From Euprymna scolopes (Eukaryota; Mollusca; Cephalopoda; Sepiida; Sepiolidae): a stretch of 31,591 nucleotides of DNA. A program made the position numbers and the translations under genes. Every line of letters begins with the position of its first letter. The stretch's first letter is position 1. Under the pieces are notes generated by a model that saw only the letters and a program-made list of their open reading frames with translations, searched no databases and was not told where the DNA came from. The stretch spans positions 91,576,722-91,608,312 of the forward strand of contig CM044493.1 of NCBI GenBank assembly GCA_024364805.1, read 5' to 3'. Below are positions 1-11,557 of the stretch, one piece after another.

Positions 1-256
1 TTAAATGTGTTATCCATCGAGACAAAAATGGCGGTGAATGTCTTTTTTTGTAAAATTTAAAATTCTATTAAAAATAGTAGAATTTTTTTAATATTATTCT
101 GCTTTTCATATGATATAATTCAGACTTTCATCTTTCTGGAAAAAAAGAGTGCTCAAGTATAATGGAGTTTAATAGATTAGGGGAGACAACTCAATGCAAC
201 ATATCGAGATGAAAATCAGCCATGTACTGGATACAATTAACTAGTAAAAGCAGTAA

Positions 257-275
257 ATATATATATATATATATG

Positions 276-352
<77 letters not shown>

Positions 353-395
353 ATATATATATATATATGTATGTATATATGTATATATATATATA
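257..395. repeat. (TA)n microsatellite with TATG interruptions
   Basis: A dinucleotide TA tract broken several times by GTATG steps. The Tyr/Ile-rich reading frames through it are a by-product of the repeat. Bases 1-256 hold nothing I recognise except AGGGGAGACAACTC near 180, a motif like the GGGAGATAACT short repeats common in molluscs. Confidence 0.95.
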
Positions 396-610
396 TGTGT
401 GTAACTACTTGATCAATTCATATAAGTTTTGGAATATGACATCTCTGTTCCGTGAAAGGTACATATAAATAAATTTTCCTGCAATTATTATTCATTAGAA
501 AAAAAAATGATTTAATTCTAAAGTACCAATAATATAAATAATACTTCTACTTCTACACGGTTATGGTTGCCGGAACGAAAACAATTGAACTCCTGGGTAA
601 ATGAAGGATT

Positions 611-727
611 CAGTTCAAAATTCCGTAGATGCACGTGAACATGGTCGGATATCACATCGGCCAAAAGCTTATCAAAATAATGTCCAAGATGAGAATAATA
701 GCTTTAATAACTTACATTATGAATCAT
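611..727 (+). repeat. half copy of the foldback repeat family (right-arm sequence)
   Basis: Contains AAATTCCGTAGATG, a short form of the GTCGG...ATCGGCC core, and the terminal segment AATGTCCAAGATGAGAATAATAGC. These match, in order, the right arm of the foldback element at 5541-5997 and the end of the copy at 27010. No left arm is found beside it, so it is a truncated copy. Confidence 0.55.
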
Positions 728-837
728 TGCCTAGAAGAAACACAACATTAGCACTTTAAAGTGACTTTTATTTAAAAGTTTAATTATAATGAACATTTTC
801 GTACCTATCTAAGAGAAATTAAAAAAAAAAAAAAAAA

Positions 838-1180
838 AATGTTTAACTCTAAAGGGAGGCAATTTTGAAGAGTAGTTACTTCCCCTTATTTTGCCACCAA
901 AAAATAATTCATTAATTATTTTTTGGTGGCAAAATGAGTAGATAAATAAACACAGGCTTATTTTATTTTAATTGCATTTATAGAAATCAATCATTTTCAG
1001 CAATTTTTAAAATCTACAATAATGAGTATGTGTTGAATTTAACATTTAAGAACTTTAAAGTTAAAAAAAACCCCAAAAACTTTGAAGTTATTTTTTTTTG
1101 TTTAGAAATATCCGTTAAACAAAATGTTTAGAATAAAAGGGAAATAATTTGAACAGGTTATGCCCCTTGTTTTATGATTA
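838..1180. repeat. two related ~57-bp motifs around a perfect hairpin
   Basis: The blocks starting AATGTTTA at 839 and 1121 share the order AAAGGGA, a TTTGAA segment, GTTA, and CCCCTT followed by T/A-rich sequence. The first is directly followed by the hairpin at 888-935. They look like decayed copies of a short mollusc-type repeat. Confidence 0.4.
888..935. repeat. perfect 22-bp inverted repeat with 4-base loop
   Basis: ATTTTGCCACCAAAAAATAA(TT) at 888-909 is exactly mirrored at 914-935 around the loop CATT. It lies in intergenic DNA with no neighbouring gene, so a transcription terminator role has no support. Confidence 0.85.
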
Positions 1181-2260
1181 TCTGAAAAATACAGGAAACT
1201 TCATATCGGATTTGATAAAATATGTATTCTGTTTTAGCTTATATAAAAGGCTTTATGATTCTTTTCGAGCATAGTGATTCATCCGGGAAATACAATTTAT
1301 TTTTTGGCTTAAGATTAAAATATAACATTGTAATTCAAGTCAGAAATTACATATCGTCAATTTAAAGGCTTTAAAATCACTTTTGAGTTTTCATAGCCAC
1401 AAATAAATAAGTGATACTACCATTTTTTAAAATAGTATATAAGAATAAAAACTACTTCGACACAATGTTTACCGTAGCTGAAAGAAATTCGAATGTGTCT
1501 TTGAAGACTTTAAAAAGCCAACTTGAAATTAATTTCTGGATAGAATCAAAGCGTACAAGCCGACGGGCAGCATTATTTATACTTCTAAATAAAAACCTAA
1601 ATAATATCTCTGGATGGCAGACACGATAAGAACTAACTTCTTAACAATGTCAATTCTTATTGCTAAGATTTTGATGTAAGCATTAATCTGTTGGAAGCAG
1701 TTAGCAGCGGTACCATCGGATGTTGTTTTCACATGTCGATCCTTGGTTTGACAAAAGATCAAATCAGCGATTTCTTTCAATCAATCACAGCAAAAGAAAT
1801 ATTCACTTCCGAATATTCGTGCATGATATAAAAACTCGAACATAATGTTTTTCTTTCTCTGTCCTGTTTTCTTTTTAGACTCGATACACATGTGTGCGTT
1901 AATAATCCTGCAACAGTCATGAATACAGCCTTATTTTCTATAGTGGAAGGCTAGATGATTTGGTTACATACTTACATGGCACATTGATTTCATTTCGTTT
2001 CCTGAAAAACTACTTCAACCCCCTTGGGAATCACAATTGATTAGCAGAGAGATCCCTAAAAACAACAAAGATGCTCGCCTTTCTCTTTGTCTTTGACTAC
2101 TAGATGTTCAAGCATTGATTATCTTCACCTCGAGATGACTGCTGGCAAACATTTTGGAGTCCAAATAACTTTCTAACTTTTTATTTCTTCACTTGGACAC
2201 TGTCCAACTTTCCTCTACCTATGCCAAATAGTGTACATAATTTAAGCAAACCTTTTCGTT
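1181..2260. other. no recognisable gene or repeat
   Basis: AT-rich unique-looking DNA. Two short overlapping frames (1411-1629 plus, 1577-1780 minus) have no family features. I see no splice-bounded exon. Confidence 0.5.
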
Positions 2261-2282
2261 GTTATATATATATATATATATA
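2261..2282. repeat. (TA)n microsatellite
   Basis: About ten TA units. Confidence 0.9.
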
Positions 2283-3921
2283 AAAAAGATTTTATTTTTT
2301 CTTTTATGAAACAGTTTTCATTACATACTAAACGAGAAGGGAACTTGAATGCCTACTAGACATTATCCTTGAGTGTCTAAGGTCTCTCTATGTACATGGG
2401 TTTGTCAGGAAAATCTGACATGAGGATACTCTTCGCTACAAGTAAACACTAACTAAATATTCAAAACCACATAGTGTTTGCAGCACAAATAAGATCTTGG
2501 TATGGCTAGCCAACATATAAGGAATGATGCACTTTCTCCAAGTGATGTTACTTCAAGTAACAACATGAAACTGGATACTTCACCAGACTAGATAAATTAT
2601 AGTTCTGGAATCCAGTCAGACCCAGACTACAAGAAAGATATATTATAACATACATGGTTAATTGCCGAGACGGAAAATTGTTCTCAACTTCATTACTAAT
2701 TCAGTATTTGAGAGGTAAAGGGTAACTTTACTGGAATATTCGAATATTTAGCAACCTTCATGAATATTTGGCAAAACCAAAAATTAAAATAGTTTGTAAA
2801 ATCACCAATATCATAATCTTCGGTTTAACGCTCATTTTACATGCTGGCATTTGTTGGACGACTTTTATAAATTGACTTTCAAGCTAACCTATCTCTGACC
2901 AGGTTTTTATTTCTTTTTTCTATCAAGTCCGTATTTTATCACTTCCTCCCACATTTACCTTGGCCTTCCCCTGCTCCCTCAATTGTTCTCCATTTACTAC
3001 CCCCCCCTGAACTCACATCCATTCTTTCAATGTGGTCATACAATCAAAATCTTTTATTCTACATACATCTCTTTATACTGTCCAGATTTAATCTTCCTCT
3101 GAGTTCATCTGAGCCAGTCTTTAAGACTTGCAACATATCTAACATATCATTTCTCAAATATGATATGAGTATGTGGGAAAACACTGAAACTTCCACATGT
3201 ACAAAAATAAAAAAGAAAGAAATTGTCTTTAGCAAATCATTCAGCATAAAATAATAATCCACACTTGTTGATGCGATGGAGCAACCTCACCGTGGGCATA
3301 AGTTCTATTAAGCATGTATTGAAGCTCTCCGGAGAGAATATACAATTTTTATTTTATTTTTTTAAAAAGTAAATTTAAGGAATAAATTTTTTAAGTAAAT
3401 TAAAATAACGAATATGGTGACAGTATTAGCCTTAGGTTTTAAAAACACCAGTAAAAAGGATTCAAAGTCCCCCTCATACACACACGCATACTCAGAGTTT
3501 TTCTTTGTAATGTTTATTTAATTTCTTTAAAATTTTAGTAAATCCAAGAATCATTCAAAACATCACAAAATACAAGAAGACTAACTTTCCCAGAACAAGT
3601 AACATTAATTCCTCCAACAGGAATAGTTTTCTGTCACTTTTATGTCCTCTCATAAAGATTAAAATCAAAACAATGATTCTAAACCTTGTCTAGAATCCTT
3701 ACTTCGATTATGAACAAATCTATTAAACGATTTTGATTCTAGAAAATGTCTAAAATTTAAAGCTTAACTTAAGACTTACGAAATTTAAATTCAGGGCAAC
3801 TTGCTAAATTGGCATTTAATGACTATGGATCAAATTCAATGCAAATCTGATATTTGAAACATTTTGATTTTAGATCTTTTGAACTGTTGTCCTCATGTGT
3901 CTTGTTCAATCAGTGGAAGTC
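2283..3921. other. no recognisable gene
   Basis: Mixed-composition intergenic DNA; 2300-2700 is somewhat less AT-rich than the rest but gives no open frame of note. Small frames at 3030-3262 overlap on both strands and lack any recognisable motif. Confidence 0.5.
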
Positions 3922-4065
3922 TTAAGTAATGCCCCCTAAAAAACCATTGAACTATTTAAAAGAAATTGAAATTTTAGAAATATTTATTAATAATTAAGTA
4001 ATGCCCCCTAAAAAACCATTGAACTATTTAAAAGAAATTGAAATTTTAGAAATATTTATTAATTG
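3922..4065. repeat. 72-bp exact tandem duplication
   Basis: The unit starting TTAAGTAATGCCCCCTAAAA at 3922 is repeated from 3994 with no mismatch over about 70 bp. The stretch just upstream (CTTGTTCAATCAGTGGAAGT, from 3901) resembles part of the foldback family copy at 5048. The lack of divergence says the duplication is young. Confidence 0.92.
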
Positions 4066-4784
4066 ATATCTAATAGCTATTATTAAAGTTTCACAAAAAC
4101 CAGAATTATTTGAATTTTTAAAGATCTTTTTATACAAAATTAAATTAACCTAAATATAGCCCACATTTAGTTAAACACCTTACACTTAGCAGCTATGTTC
4201 CAAAATTCATAATGATCGAATGTAGTCTAAGGCTGAATCCTGTACATACATATCTAATTTTATAAAAGTTAAAAATAAATATCTTTTTTTTTATAAGTTA
4301 AAAATTAAATTATTTTCCTCAATAGTTATTCTCACCTAACAAATTTTCCAAGAAATCTATTGAATCCCACTGAAAATTTAACAATAGCTGGAAAGACTTG
4401 AAGATTACATCATTCAAAAAAAATGTGAATATGAAAACGAAGAGTAGAAAGTGAACAATGGGTTAATTTTTGGCAGCTGCAGAACTCTCATTTTATATCT
4501 ATTTGCTGTTTTCTTGGTTTGACTGTTGTTTTGAATGGGTGATATGTGGTTATTTTCAATCCTCTCATCACATTCATCATAATTCAGCTGTCAATCAATT
4601 AATCTCATTAATCTAACCTCGAGTTGTTTTTGACCCTGATAAGTAGTGACTCATTAATAGAGAGGTGAGTAACTAATAGCACAAAAAGCTGAAATCAAAA
4701 CACATTTCCCAACCTGAAAAGTCATGGCTCCCATTTTTGTGTGTAGGATGGAGAAAACAACTAAAATCAGTTTAAGAGAAAGAG
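4066..4784. other. no recognisable gene
   Basis: AT-rich DNA with no open frame or repeat I can name. Confidence 0.5.
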
Positions 4785-4855
4785 ATCATGTGTGCATATG
4801 GATAATGACGTGAACTGATGACTTGAATATACAAAGTTCGAATCCTATCAGTTGC
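4785..4855 (+). repeat. tRNA-like SINE head
   Basis: ATGGATAATGACG at 4798-4810 fits a pol III A box of the tRNA-Arg type, and GTTCGAATCCT at 4836-4846 is a textbook B box. The arms do not fold into a complete tRNA, so this is a SINE head or tRNA relic rather than a working tRNA gene. Confidence 0.5.
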
Positions 4856-5047
4856 ATAGTACAGGTTGTTTCACTTAAGGATGTTGGCAACCTTCACATG
4901 GTTTTTCCTGCAAGAATACCAACAGAATCAAGCTGATCAACAAAGGTGTACCATACTGATTTATATAATTTTATTTATTTATTTTTTAAATATCACCCTG
5001 GAATCTGTACTGAATTTTCAACAAAATATTTAATCCATAAGGATAAC

Positions 5048-5292
5048 TTGCTCTTGTTCGATCAATAGAAATCTTAAGTAATTTATAATTGCATTCTTAA
5101 TATTGTTCGCACTGAAGATTGAACCTTGAACCTCCAGAAAACTGTCACTTAGAAGTAATAAATAATAATCAGTTCTATTTGAAGTTCTGTACAGATTCCA
5201 GAGTTTGACACGATACACCTGCAGAAGGTTACATAACCCAAAACGTGAGAATACCATCCAAGCTAGGAATAGTAATTTGAATAATCCAAATA
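5048..5292 (+). repeat. foldback-family repeat copy
   Basis: Starts TGCTCTTGTTCGATCA with AGAAATCTTAAGTAAT, a block also present at 14891-14932. It then holds GATTGAACCTTGAACCTCCAG (a minus-strand B-box-like GGTTCAATC), CAGATTCCAGAGTTTGACACG, the core ACACCTGCAGAAGG, and the terminal segment ending TTTGAATAATCCAAAT. The same order of blocks recurs at 5541-5997. Confidence 0.6.
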
Positions 5293-5540
5293 ATCTAAAG
5301 TGAACATTTTAGATGGAAGCAAATGAGTTTCTGATCTTCCATAAAATGTTTTTCATAAATTTGGCCTAGTATAGAAAGATTCAATAACTGCTTGCAATTG
5401 TGTCAAAGTTAGCTTTGACATAATTTGAGAGATGAACTATTCTTATTTAAATCTTTTTAACTGTTGTCCTCATCTTTGATATCATTTCAAAATCGTTTAA
5501 TTTACTTTTTGGTTTTCTTAAAATGACTTTTGTTATATGT

Positions 5541-5997
5541 CGATTAATCGGACTAATCATCTCATCTTGCATATTATTCGCACAACATTTTGACCGATGT
5601 AACAGCTAACCTTCTTCAGGTGTGTCTTGCTGAACTTGGGAAAACTTTGTCAAACTCGGGAATCTTTGAATCTCGCAAAATTCATACTGGAATTGTCTGC
5701 AAAATTCTGTAGATTTGTCAGATAAAGTATTGGGTAAAATTTAGTTGTAAATTGAACCTCCAGGTTGAAGGTTCAATTCTCAGTGTGTGCGATACTAAGA
5801 ATACAACAACGAATTACTTATGAACTTCTACCGGTTATGACTGAATGAGAGCATGCTACCTCCATAGGCTTAATTTGAAATTCTGTGTAGATTCCAGAGT
5901 TCGACAAGATACACTTGAAAAAGGTCGAAGATGACATTGGTCTAAACACTGTGCGAATAACATGCAAGATGAATAGTAGTTTGAACAATCCAAATTA
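5541..5997. mobile_element. ~457-bp foldback element with ~100-bp inverted arms
   Basis: The left arm (from 5541) carries CATCTTGCATATTATTCGCA, then a TTTTGACCGATGTAAC core and CCTTCTTCAGGTGT. The right arm (to 5997) carries the complement: ACACTTGAAAAAGG, GACATTGGTCTAAAC, GTGCGAATAACATGCAAGAT. The centre has a B-box-like GGTTCAATTCTCAG at about 5770. The shared core recurs across the window and resembles the conserved central domain reported for cephalopod SINEs, arranged here as an inverted pair. No clear target duplication was found. Confidence 0.65.
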
Positions 5998-6250
5998 TCA
6001 ATCCTCACCTTAAAAATTGTTGGTAAATTCTATCAACTGTGACAAAAAAAGCACTTGAAGACCAGAGGCTGAAATTTTATGGGAAAAACTCATTATGATG
6101 ATATAATCTGAAAGATGCATGTATATCTGTCTGAGGATAAGTAATTCGGATAGTATTATATATTATTTCATTTAGGTGTTTATTTTTATTTTTTGGAATC
6201 CTTTGAGATAAAGCTTCATAATTTATGTATTCATTTTTTTTTTGTAGACT

Positions 6251-6364
6251 GTTATCCTTATTTTCATAATTGCTGTTGTTTCACCATGTTTCAGCTAACT
6301 CATCCGGTCCTCCTTCTTAATCAACTGAAAACATGGCAACAACAATTATGAAGATGAACACAAC
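6251..6364. mobile_element. short foldback element, ~38-bp arms
   Basis: GTTATCCTTATTTTCATAAT at 6251 is mirrored by ATTATGAAGATGAACACAAC ending at 6364, with CTGTTGTTTCACCATGTTT opposite AAAACATGGCAACAACA. The loop keeps CAGCTAACTCATCCGG and CCTTCTT, a relic of the same core as the larger foldback copies. Confidence 0.6.
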
Positions 6365-6423
6365 AATTAAAAAAAAAAAAAATAAAATAAAAAAAAAAAT
6401 AAAAAAATTAATATACTAATTAG

Positions 6424-6594
6424 TAGGGCTAGGACAACAGCATATTCTTTTCATTGTTTCGACTGTCGAGTGTGTATCCGTTGATATTTTATATGCTTTT
6501 ATATAGAGTGATGTGGTTCTCGGTTGATTAACTGTGTTGGATATATATTTGAGAGTCAAAACAATGAAAAGAATATGCTGTTGTCACAGCCCTA
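6424..6594. mobile_element. hAT-type MITE with 8-bp target duplication
   Basis: TAGGGCT at 6424 and AGCCCTA ending at 6594 begin inverted repeats of about 40 bp (ACAACAGCATATTCTTTTCA on the left, its complement on the right). Both ends are flanked by CTAATTAG (6416-6423 and 6595-6602), an 8-bp duplication as expected for hAT. The duplicated octamer is itself palindromic, so it could instead be extra terminal repeat. At 171 bp it has no coding capacity. Confidence 0.75.
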
Positions 6595-6602
6595 CTAATT
6601 AG

Positions 6603-7324
6603 GATAGGTTTAGTAGTAATATAAATAATATGGAAAAAGAAAAACTTTAGAAATTTGATTACAGGAAATTGATAATTTAAATACCTTGATAACATCTTAC
6701 TTTTGTGTAAATAAAAATTTGTGAAGTAGTTTGGATTTGTAAAGTAATCACACTAAGGCAGAATATCAAAGGCAGAGAAAGAAGAGAAACGAGCAAGGAT
6801 GATAGCAATAAGACCAATACGAGGAGGGGAAAGGGGATGATAAAGTGTTGAAGAAATAAATTCCCCTATGACAGACAGTATAAAATAATTTTTATGTCCT
6901 ATGACAGACAATATTTAACTAACAATGAAAGAAAAAGAAAATTAAATAAAAATACATCAGCCATTTTATTTATTTAAATATTTATATTTTTACTTCTGTG
7001 ATAAGCCCTTATTTTACAATTTTTTTTCTTCCCCTTTTTCTTTTCAATTTCTGTAAAAAATGAGAATTGATTACAGATATTCAACAATTTCAAAGACCTT
7101 GAAAGCATCTCAATCTTTATATAAAGTCTTATTTGTAGTATTCCAAATTTTACTAGGTTTATATAATTCAATAATCATTCACATACTAAGCCAAAAAGAG
7201 ATGACTTAAGCTGTAAGCTACAAAATTACCATATTTCATAATTGAGCATTTATATATTGTTTTAACAAAAACCAAGACTTCAAAGAATGGGTTGATAGCA
7301 ACAAATAGTGTATTTCATCGTTAG
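6603..7324. other. no recognisable gene
   Basis: AT-rich intergenic DNA with a purine-rich patch near 6775-6840. ATGACAGACA occurs twice (near 6868 and 6901) about 33 bases apart. No family signal. Confidence 0.5.
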
Positions 7325-7393
7325 TTACAACACACGCACTCATATGGTGATAGATGTTATGCCTTAGTGCAACTGCTTTTCCAGATCATTATA

Positions 7394-7445
<52 letters not shown>

Positions 7446-7528
7446 TAAAAACAATGTTTTACAATGATCTGGAAAAAGCAGTCACACTAAGGCATAACCT
7501 CTATCGCCATATGAGTATGTGTGTGTAA
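7325..7528. mobile_element. ~200-bp foldback element with (TA)n loop
   Basis: Arms of about 75 bp: ACTCATATGGTGATAGATGT, TATGCCTTAGTGCAACTGCT and CCAGATCATT on the left are mirrored on the right with few mismatches. The (TA)n tract at 7403-7441 occupies the tip. The ends are near TTACAACACAC and GTGTGTGTAA; no sure target duplication. Confidence 0.7.
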
Positions 7529-7912
7529 GTAAGAGAAAGAGAGGTTTGGTTGGACCTGTTTTATGGCATACCAGCTCCTTCTGGATCAGTTAATGCTGAA
7601 ACAATACCTGTTGGTCCCTATTTACTTGTCTCCTCACAAGGGTTAAGGTTAGACGTCACAAGGTTGGTTTTTGATTTTGGAAAATTCAGCCATCCAGCTC
7701 TCCAGAAAAGGGGCACTCTGGATAGGGACAAAAAATTAAATTGCTTCAGTCTCAAAGAATTTCTCCTCCACGAACCAAGAACAGATAAAATGAAGCATAG
7801 TATCAGAAGAGATACTTTATTTTATGTCTGTTGTCAATTTTACATTATTAATTTAAATAAGTTGCTTTTTTACCCAGCTGGAGAGATATTGTGGTTTCAA
7901 GCCTTTCCCTAA
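7525..7912 (+). CDS. unassigned open frame, doubtful
   Basis: The frame is open for about 129 codons after a TAA at 7525 but has no ATG near its beginning; the usual start would be TTG at 7550. The first part, DLFYGIPAPSGS and VGPYLLVSSQGL, has protein-like composition, while the last 40 residues become Leu/Phe/Ile-rich like noncoding AT DNA. CACAAG|GTTGGT near 7663 could be a splice donor, so a host exon or a decayed element exon is possible. I do not recognise a family. Confidence 0.2.
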
Positions 7913-8655
7913 AGTTGTTAGTATGGAGTGAAATAGAACAGATATGAGAGCATATGAATTCAGCAGAAGCAATTACATAATCTGTGACAGTATCTAAAAG
8001 GCCAATCTCACACTAGGGAGAAAGAGAAAGAAAGCGAGATTACTTCTTTGTAGGTTACAGGAAAATAACAGAGGAATTAAGGCCACTATGAAAAAAAAAA
8101 AAAAAAAAAAATATGGAGAAATTAAGAAGCACTCGATCTTTGGTTAATTAATTAATTGAAAGTAAACATTTATAACATTTTTTTTTTTAAAGTTAGATTT
8201 TTATGGGGATGGTAAAAGAAACATTTTTTTTTTAATTAAAAAAAAATAACTGCCCCCAAATCAGAGACAGTGTAGAATAGTTTCATGTCAAAAGACATCT
8301 GCTGACACAGAGCCAATCTTTAACTGATAGAAAGAAGAAGTTAATTGAGAAAAAAAAACAAAAACAAAAACAAACAAACAAGAAAACAATGCAGCAAGCA
8401 GATTTTTTTGTTTTTTTTAATTAAATTGATTTTAGTCAGAAATTATTTTAATTTACAATTTCGTTTTTTCTTTCCATTTTCATTTCTGCAAAAGATGGAT
8501 GAAACGTCAGAAGAAAAAAAATCCTCTTCAAATGGTTTAGAAAATATACAAACTGCCAAGTACAGTTAATAATATGTACCGCAGAAACTGTACTATTTAT
8601 TGCAAAATTCCAAATTCATTCACACGCACACACACATACATACACGTAGGCAAGC

Positions 8656-8689
<34 letters not shown>

Positions 8690-9885
8690 TTTTTTTTTAT
8701 GCATACAAACTCCAGGTTTTAGCAACTGAAATGAGGTGTCCATTGTCTGGGGTTGATCCATCGACAATTTTATTTCTAGAATTCATCATTAATGGCTGCC
8801 AGCTAGTGAAATATTGCTGTAAAGCAATACAGATATTCTTCACCAGATGCATATTATGCAAGGTGGGAGTGAAGACTAGGTGAGAGAGAGAGAGAAAGAA
8901 AGAAGCTTTGTATATGAAAGAGATTTCAACTTATGTACAATATCTCCCTTTTTTGTGTCAAAATGTTTTTAAATAAATTAAAAAATAATAAATAAATAAA
9001 ATGGACAGTTTTCAAAATGAAAATGCAAAAAAGTAGCATAAAATAATCAGTGAAGAAAAAAGATGTATTAGTTAATAGATCCGCAAATTTTAGGGGGAGG
9101 AGCAGGAAATGTTATTTATATTTTATCGAAAGAGAAAGTGAGCAAGGAACATCATAAGTGAAGTTCATAAATATTTGTATGTTTTTTTTTAAGCAGTCAT
9201 AACTTAGAATTTTCAAATATTTATGAAAACATTTTGGAATATCTAAATATTATAACAAATAGTAACTCAACTATTATTATTATTTAAAAAAAGAAAACAA
9301 ATATTCCGAAATTTTTTTATCAAGAATTTATATTATTCAGAAAAAAAAAAAAAAAAAAATACTTAACGTTTGAACCGAAACATTTAAATTGTTGGCGCCA
9401 ATAATTTTATCACAGATTCATTTTATGCACTTTGAAATATAGATTCCAAAATTTAACTAAAGATGAAAAATAAAAACTTTTTTTCTCAATAATTAATTTT
9501 CCATTTTTTTTTTCATAAAGAATTTTGTAACATTTCTCCGATGAGGTATTATTGTTATTTACATTTTTCACATTTTGTCCAGACCGTTTTCCTCATTTTT
9601 GTTGTTGTCATTTATACGATAATTCAACCACTGTACTCCCTGATGACATTTTGTTATATTTAACGAATATCCAGTAATTTACAATTCCATCAGTTATTCA
9701 ATCCATGTTTCACACCTTTTTGTAGTATGGTGACTATAGTCAAGGATACCTAAAGACTCCCTTTTCATTGGCATGTAAGAGATGTAAGGGAGGGTGTTAC
9801 TCATTTCTCTGAATTGCTTCACATTTTTATAATGTTGAGTGTTTTGTAAGCAAAGAAGCATTGACTATCATTTTATTGAGGTCTC
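7913..9885. other. no recognisable gene; simple repeats
   Basis: Contains poly-A near 8091-8110, a CA-type tract 8619-8646, (TA)n 8659-8688, (GA)n 8879-8905 and another poly-A near 9341-9359. The frame at 8345-8569 is low-complexity Lys/Asn then Phe. CAGACCGTTTTCCTCATTTT near 9581 may be a very decayed copy of the foldback core. Confidence 0.5.
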
Positions 9886-9942
9886 TGAAAAGGATTGAAC
9901 CAAATTTGCAAATACTCTAACCATTATATTAAATGAGCTGAT
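9886..9942 (-). repeat. tRNA-like SINE head, minus strand
   Basis: On the minus strand, CAGCTCATTTAATATAATGG, then TTAGAG (A-box region) is followed by a short arm and GGTTCAATCCT (B box, 9891-9901). The spacing suits a tRNA-derived promoter. Confidence 0.5.
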
Positions 9943-9947
9943 TATAT

Positions 9948-10005
9948 ACCAGCCTATTTGGTATAATGATTAGAGTTTATAAGGTGTGAATCAAGAGTAA
10001 GTGGA
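9948..10005 (+). repeat. tRNA-like SINE head, plus strand, inverted to its neighbour
   Basis: CAGCCTATTTGGTATAATGA, then TTAGAG at 9950-9975 repeats the minus-strand A-box region next door in inverted orientation, leaving about 10 bp between the two heads. The B box here is degraded (GTGTGAATCAAG). Confidence 0.45.
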
Positions 10006-10154
10006 GTAATCCAGGGAATGAGTGGCATCCTCCCCTACATCTTGGTGTCACAGCTAATAAAATATAGCATTCAAGTTACCCTTGACAATCATCGGCCTAT
10101 TTAGTTTACATATATATATACATACATATTAGTTCAGTTTTCCTGTAAGTTCCA

Positions 10155-10215
10155 TCATCATGGATTGAACTCAAAACCTCTCGGTTCATTAGAATATCTC
10201 TTAATCAACGTTTTT
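10155..10215 (-). repeat. tRNA-like SINE head, minus strand
   Basis: The minus strand has TTGATTAAGAGA (A-box-like, 10198-10209) and GAGTTCAATCCA (B box, 10161-10172). No intact cloverleaf, so a relic. Confidence 0.45.
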
Positions 10216-11243
10216 ATCAACTTGGTCATATAGAACTGAAGAATTGTAAGAATAGCAATAACAAAGATAAGGAAAACAGCTTGAAACATGTAAATTTTAT
10301 AAAAGGCTTAAAAAATAAAACTAAAGCCATTAATAAAATATTAAAAATGTAACTAAAAAAAAGGGTTTATTTTGATGAGAAATGGAGAACTTTTTAAAAC
10401 TCAGATAAACTAAATTAGCAAATGTTGCGTGACTTAACAATGCACACAACATTAATAATGAAAATGTTTTTTTTAATCACTTGAAACAAAATACTTTCTG
10501 ATTCTCTTAATCTTAAACAAATAAAGAAACGCATTTAACAGATTATAGATGTGTTAATCATCGATATTAGAAACTAGAATAATTATTAACTATGCTATAT
10601 TTTAATTAACCCTGAATGATGGCCTCAACAACTAAAAATCTTCAGGTTTAAATACATTTTATATATCTGTTTAAATTCACACGAAAGTTGAATTAATAGC
10701 TAAATCGTTCATACATTACTAGAGCTTAAAATATAATTCAGTAAATGTTCCATATTCGTTAAAAAATACATTTAAGTGAAGAAGCTTTTAAAAAACAATT
10801 GTTTTGAAAGAAGAAGCCTTTTAAAAAAACAATTGTTTTGAAAATGGGCAGAAACAATTGTATGAATAAAAATAATTTTTTAAACAAATTCTGAATATTT
10901 ATTAAATATATATAAGAATGAATATATCTCTTTTTTGTTAATGTTTAAAAATAATTTTATTTTTATAAACAGATAGTCATCCAATACGATTAGTTTTCAG
11001 AACTTAACGTGTGTGTGTGTGTGTGTATATAAAAGAAAACACTGTTAAAAACAACAGAATTCATTTGCTTTCTTATACCTTTTTATTTTATCAATTTTCT
11101 AATGATCTTTTTGAAGTTTTTCTGCAAAAAGGATAATTATGGAAATTGAAAAAAAAAATGGTATAATTCATCAAAAGAATTATTTTAACAATGCTTGCTT
11201 AAATGAAAGAATGTCGCCTAAACACATTATTATTATAACACAT

Positions 11244-11276
<33 letters not shown>

Positions 11277-11557
11277 GGAAAGAGAGAAAGTAGACAATAT
11301 TTATTCTCAATTTTCAACTGCTAATTTTATCCATATTTTTAAAAAGTTTTTACTTTTGTAGTTAGTTTTACCTTCATGAAAACTGATTATATTTCCATAT
11401 TTTAACAGAATAATTGATTATGGACAATTTAGAACCTCAATATTTGTGGAAGAGACACATTGTTCTTACAATCTGCATCAAAAGGACAAATAAGGATATT
11501 TCAGCCTTTGTCAGTGTCAGTTAGGAAACGATAGAAAGGAATTGAAAGATTCAGGAT
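10216..11557. other. no recognisable gene; simple repeats
   Basis: AT-rich. Two ~35-bp imperfect tandem units at 10779-10843 each hold the palindrome AAAACAATTGTTTT. (GT)n at 11009-11030; (TA)n then (GA)n at 11243-11277. Confidence 0.55.

Noticed and set aside
222-468. Tyr/Ile-rich open frames
   Set aside because: They are translations of the (TA)n microsatellite; no gene signal.
888-935. Bacterial-style terminator
   Set aside because: The window is animal DNA and no gene ends nearby.
1577-1780. Minus-strand 67-residue frame as a transposase fragment
   Set aside because: Composition looked protein-like but I could match no motif with confidence.
4785-4855. Functional tRNA gene
   Set aside because: A and B boxes are present but stems do not pair into a full cloverleaf; the same holds for the heads at 9886, 9948, 10155, 17525 and 28970.
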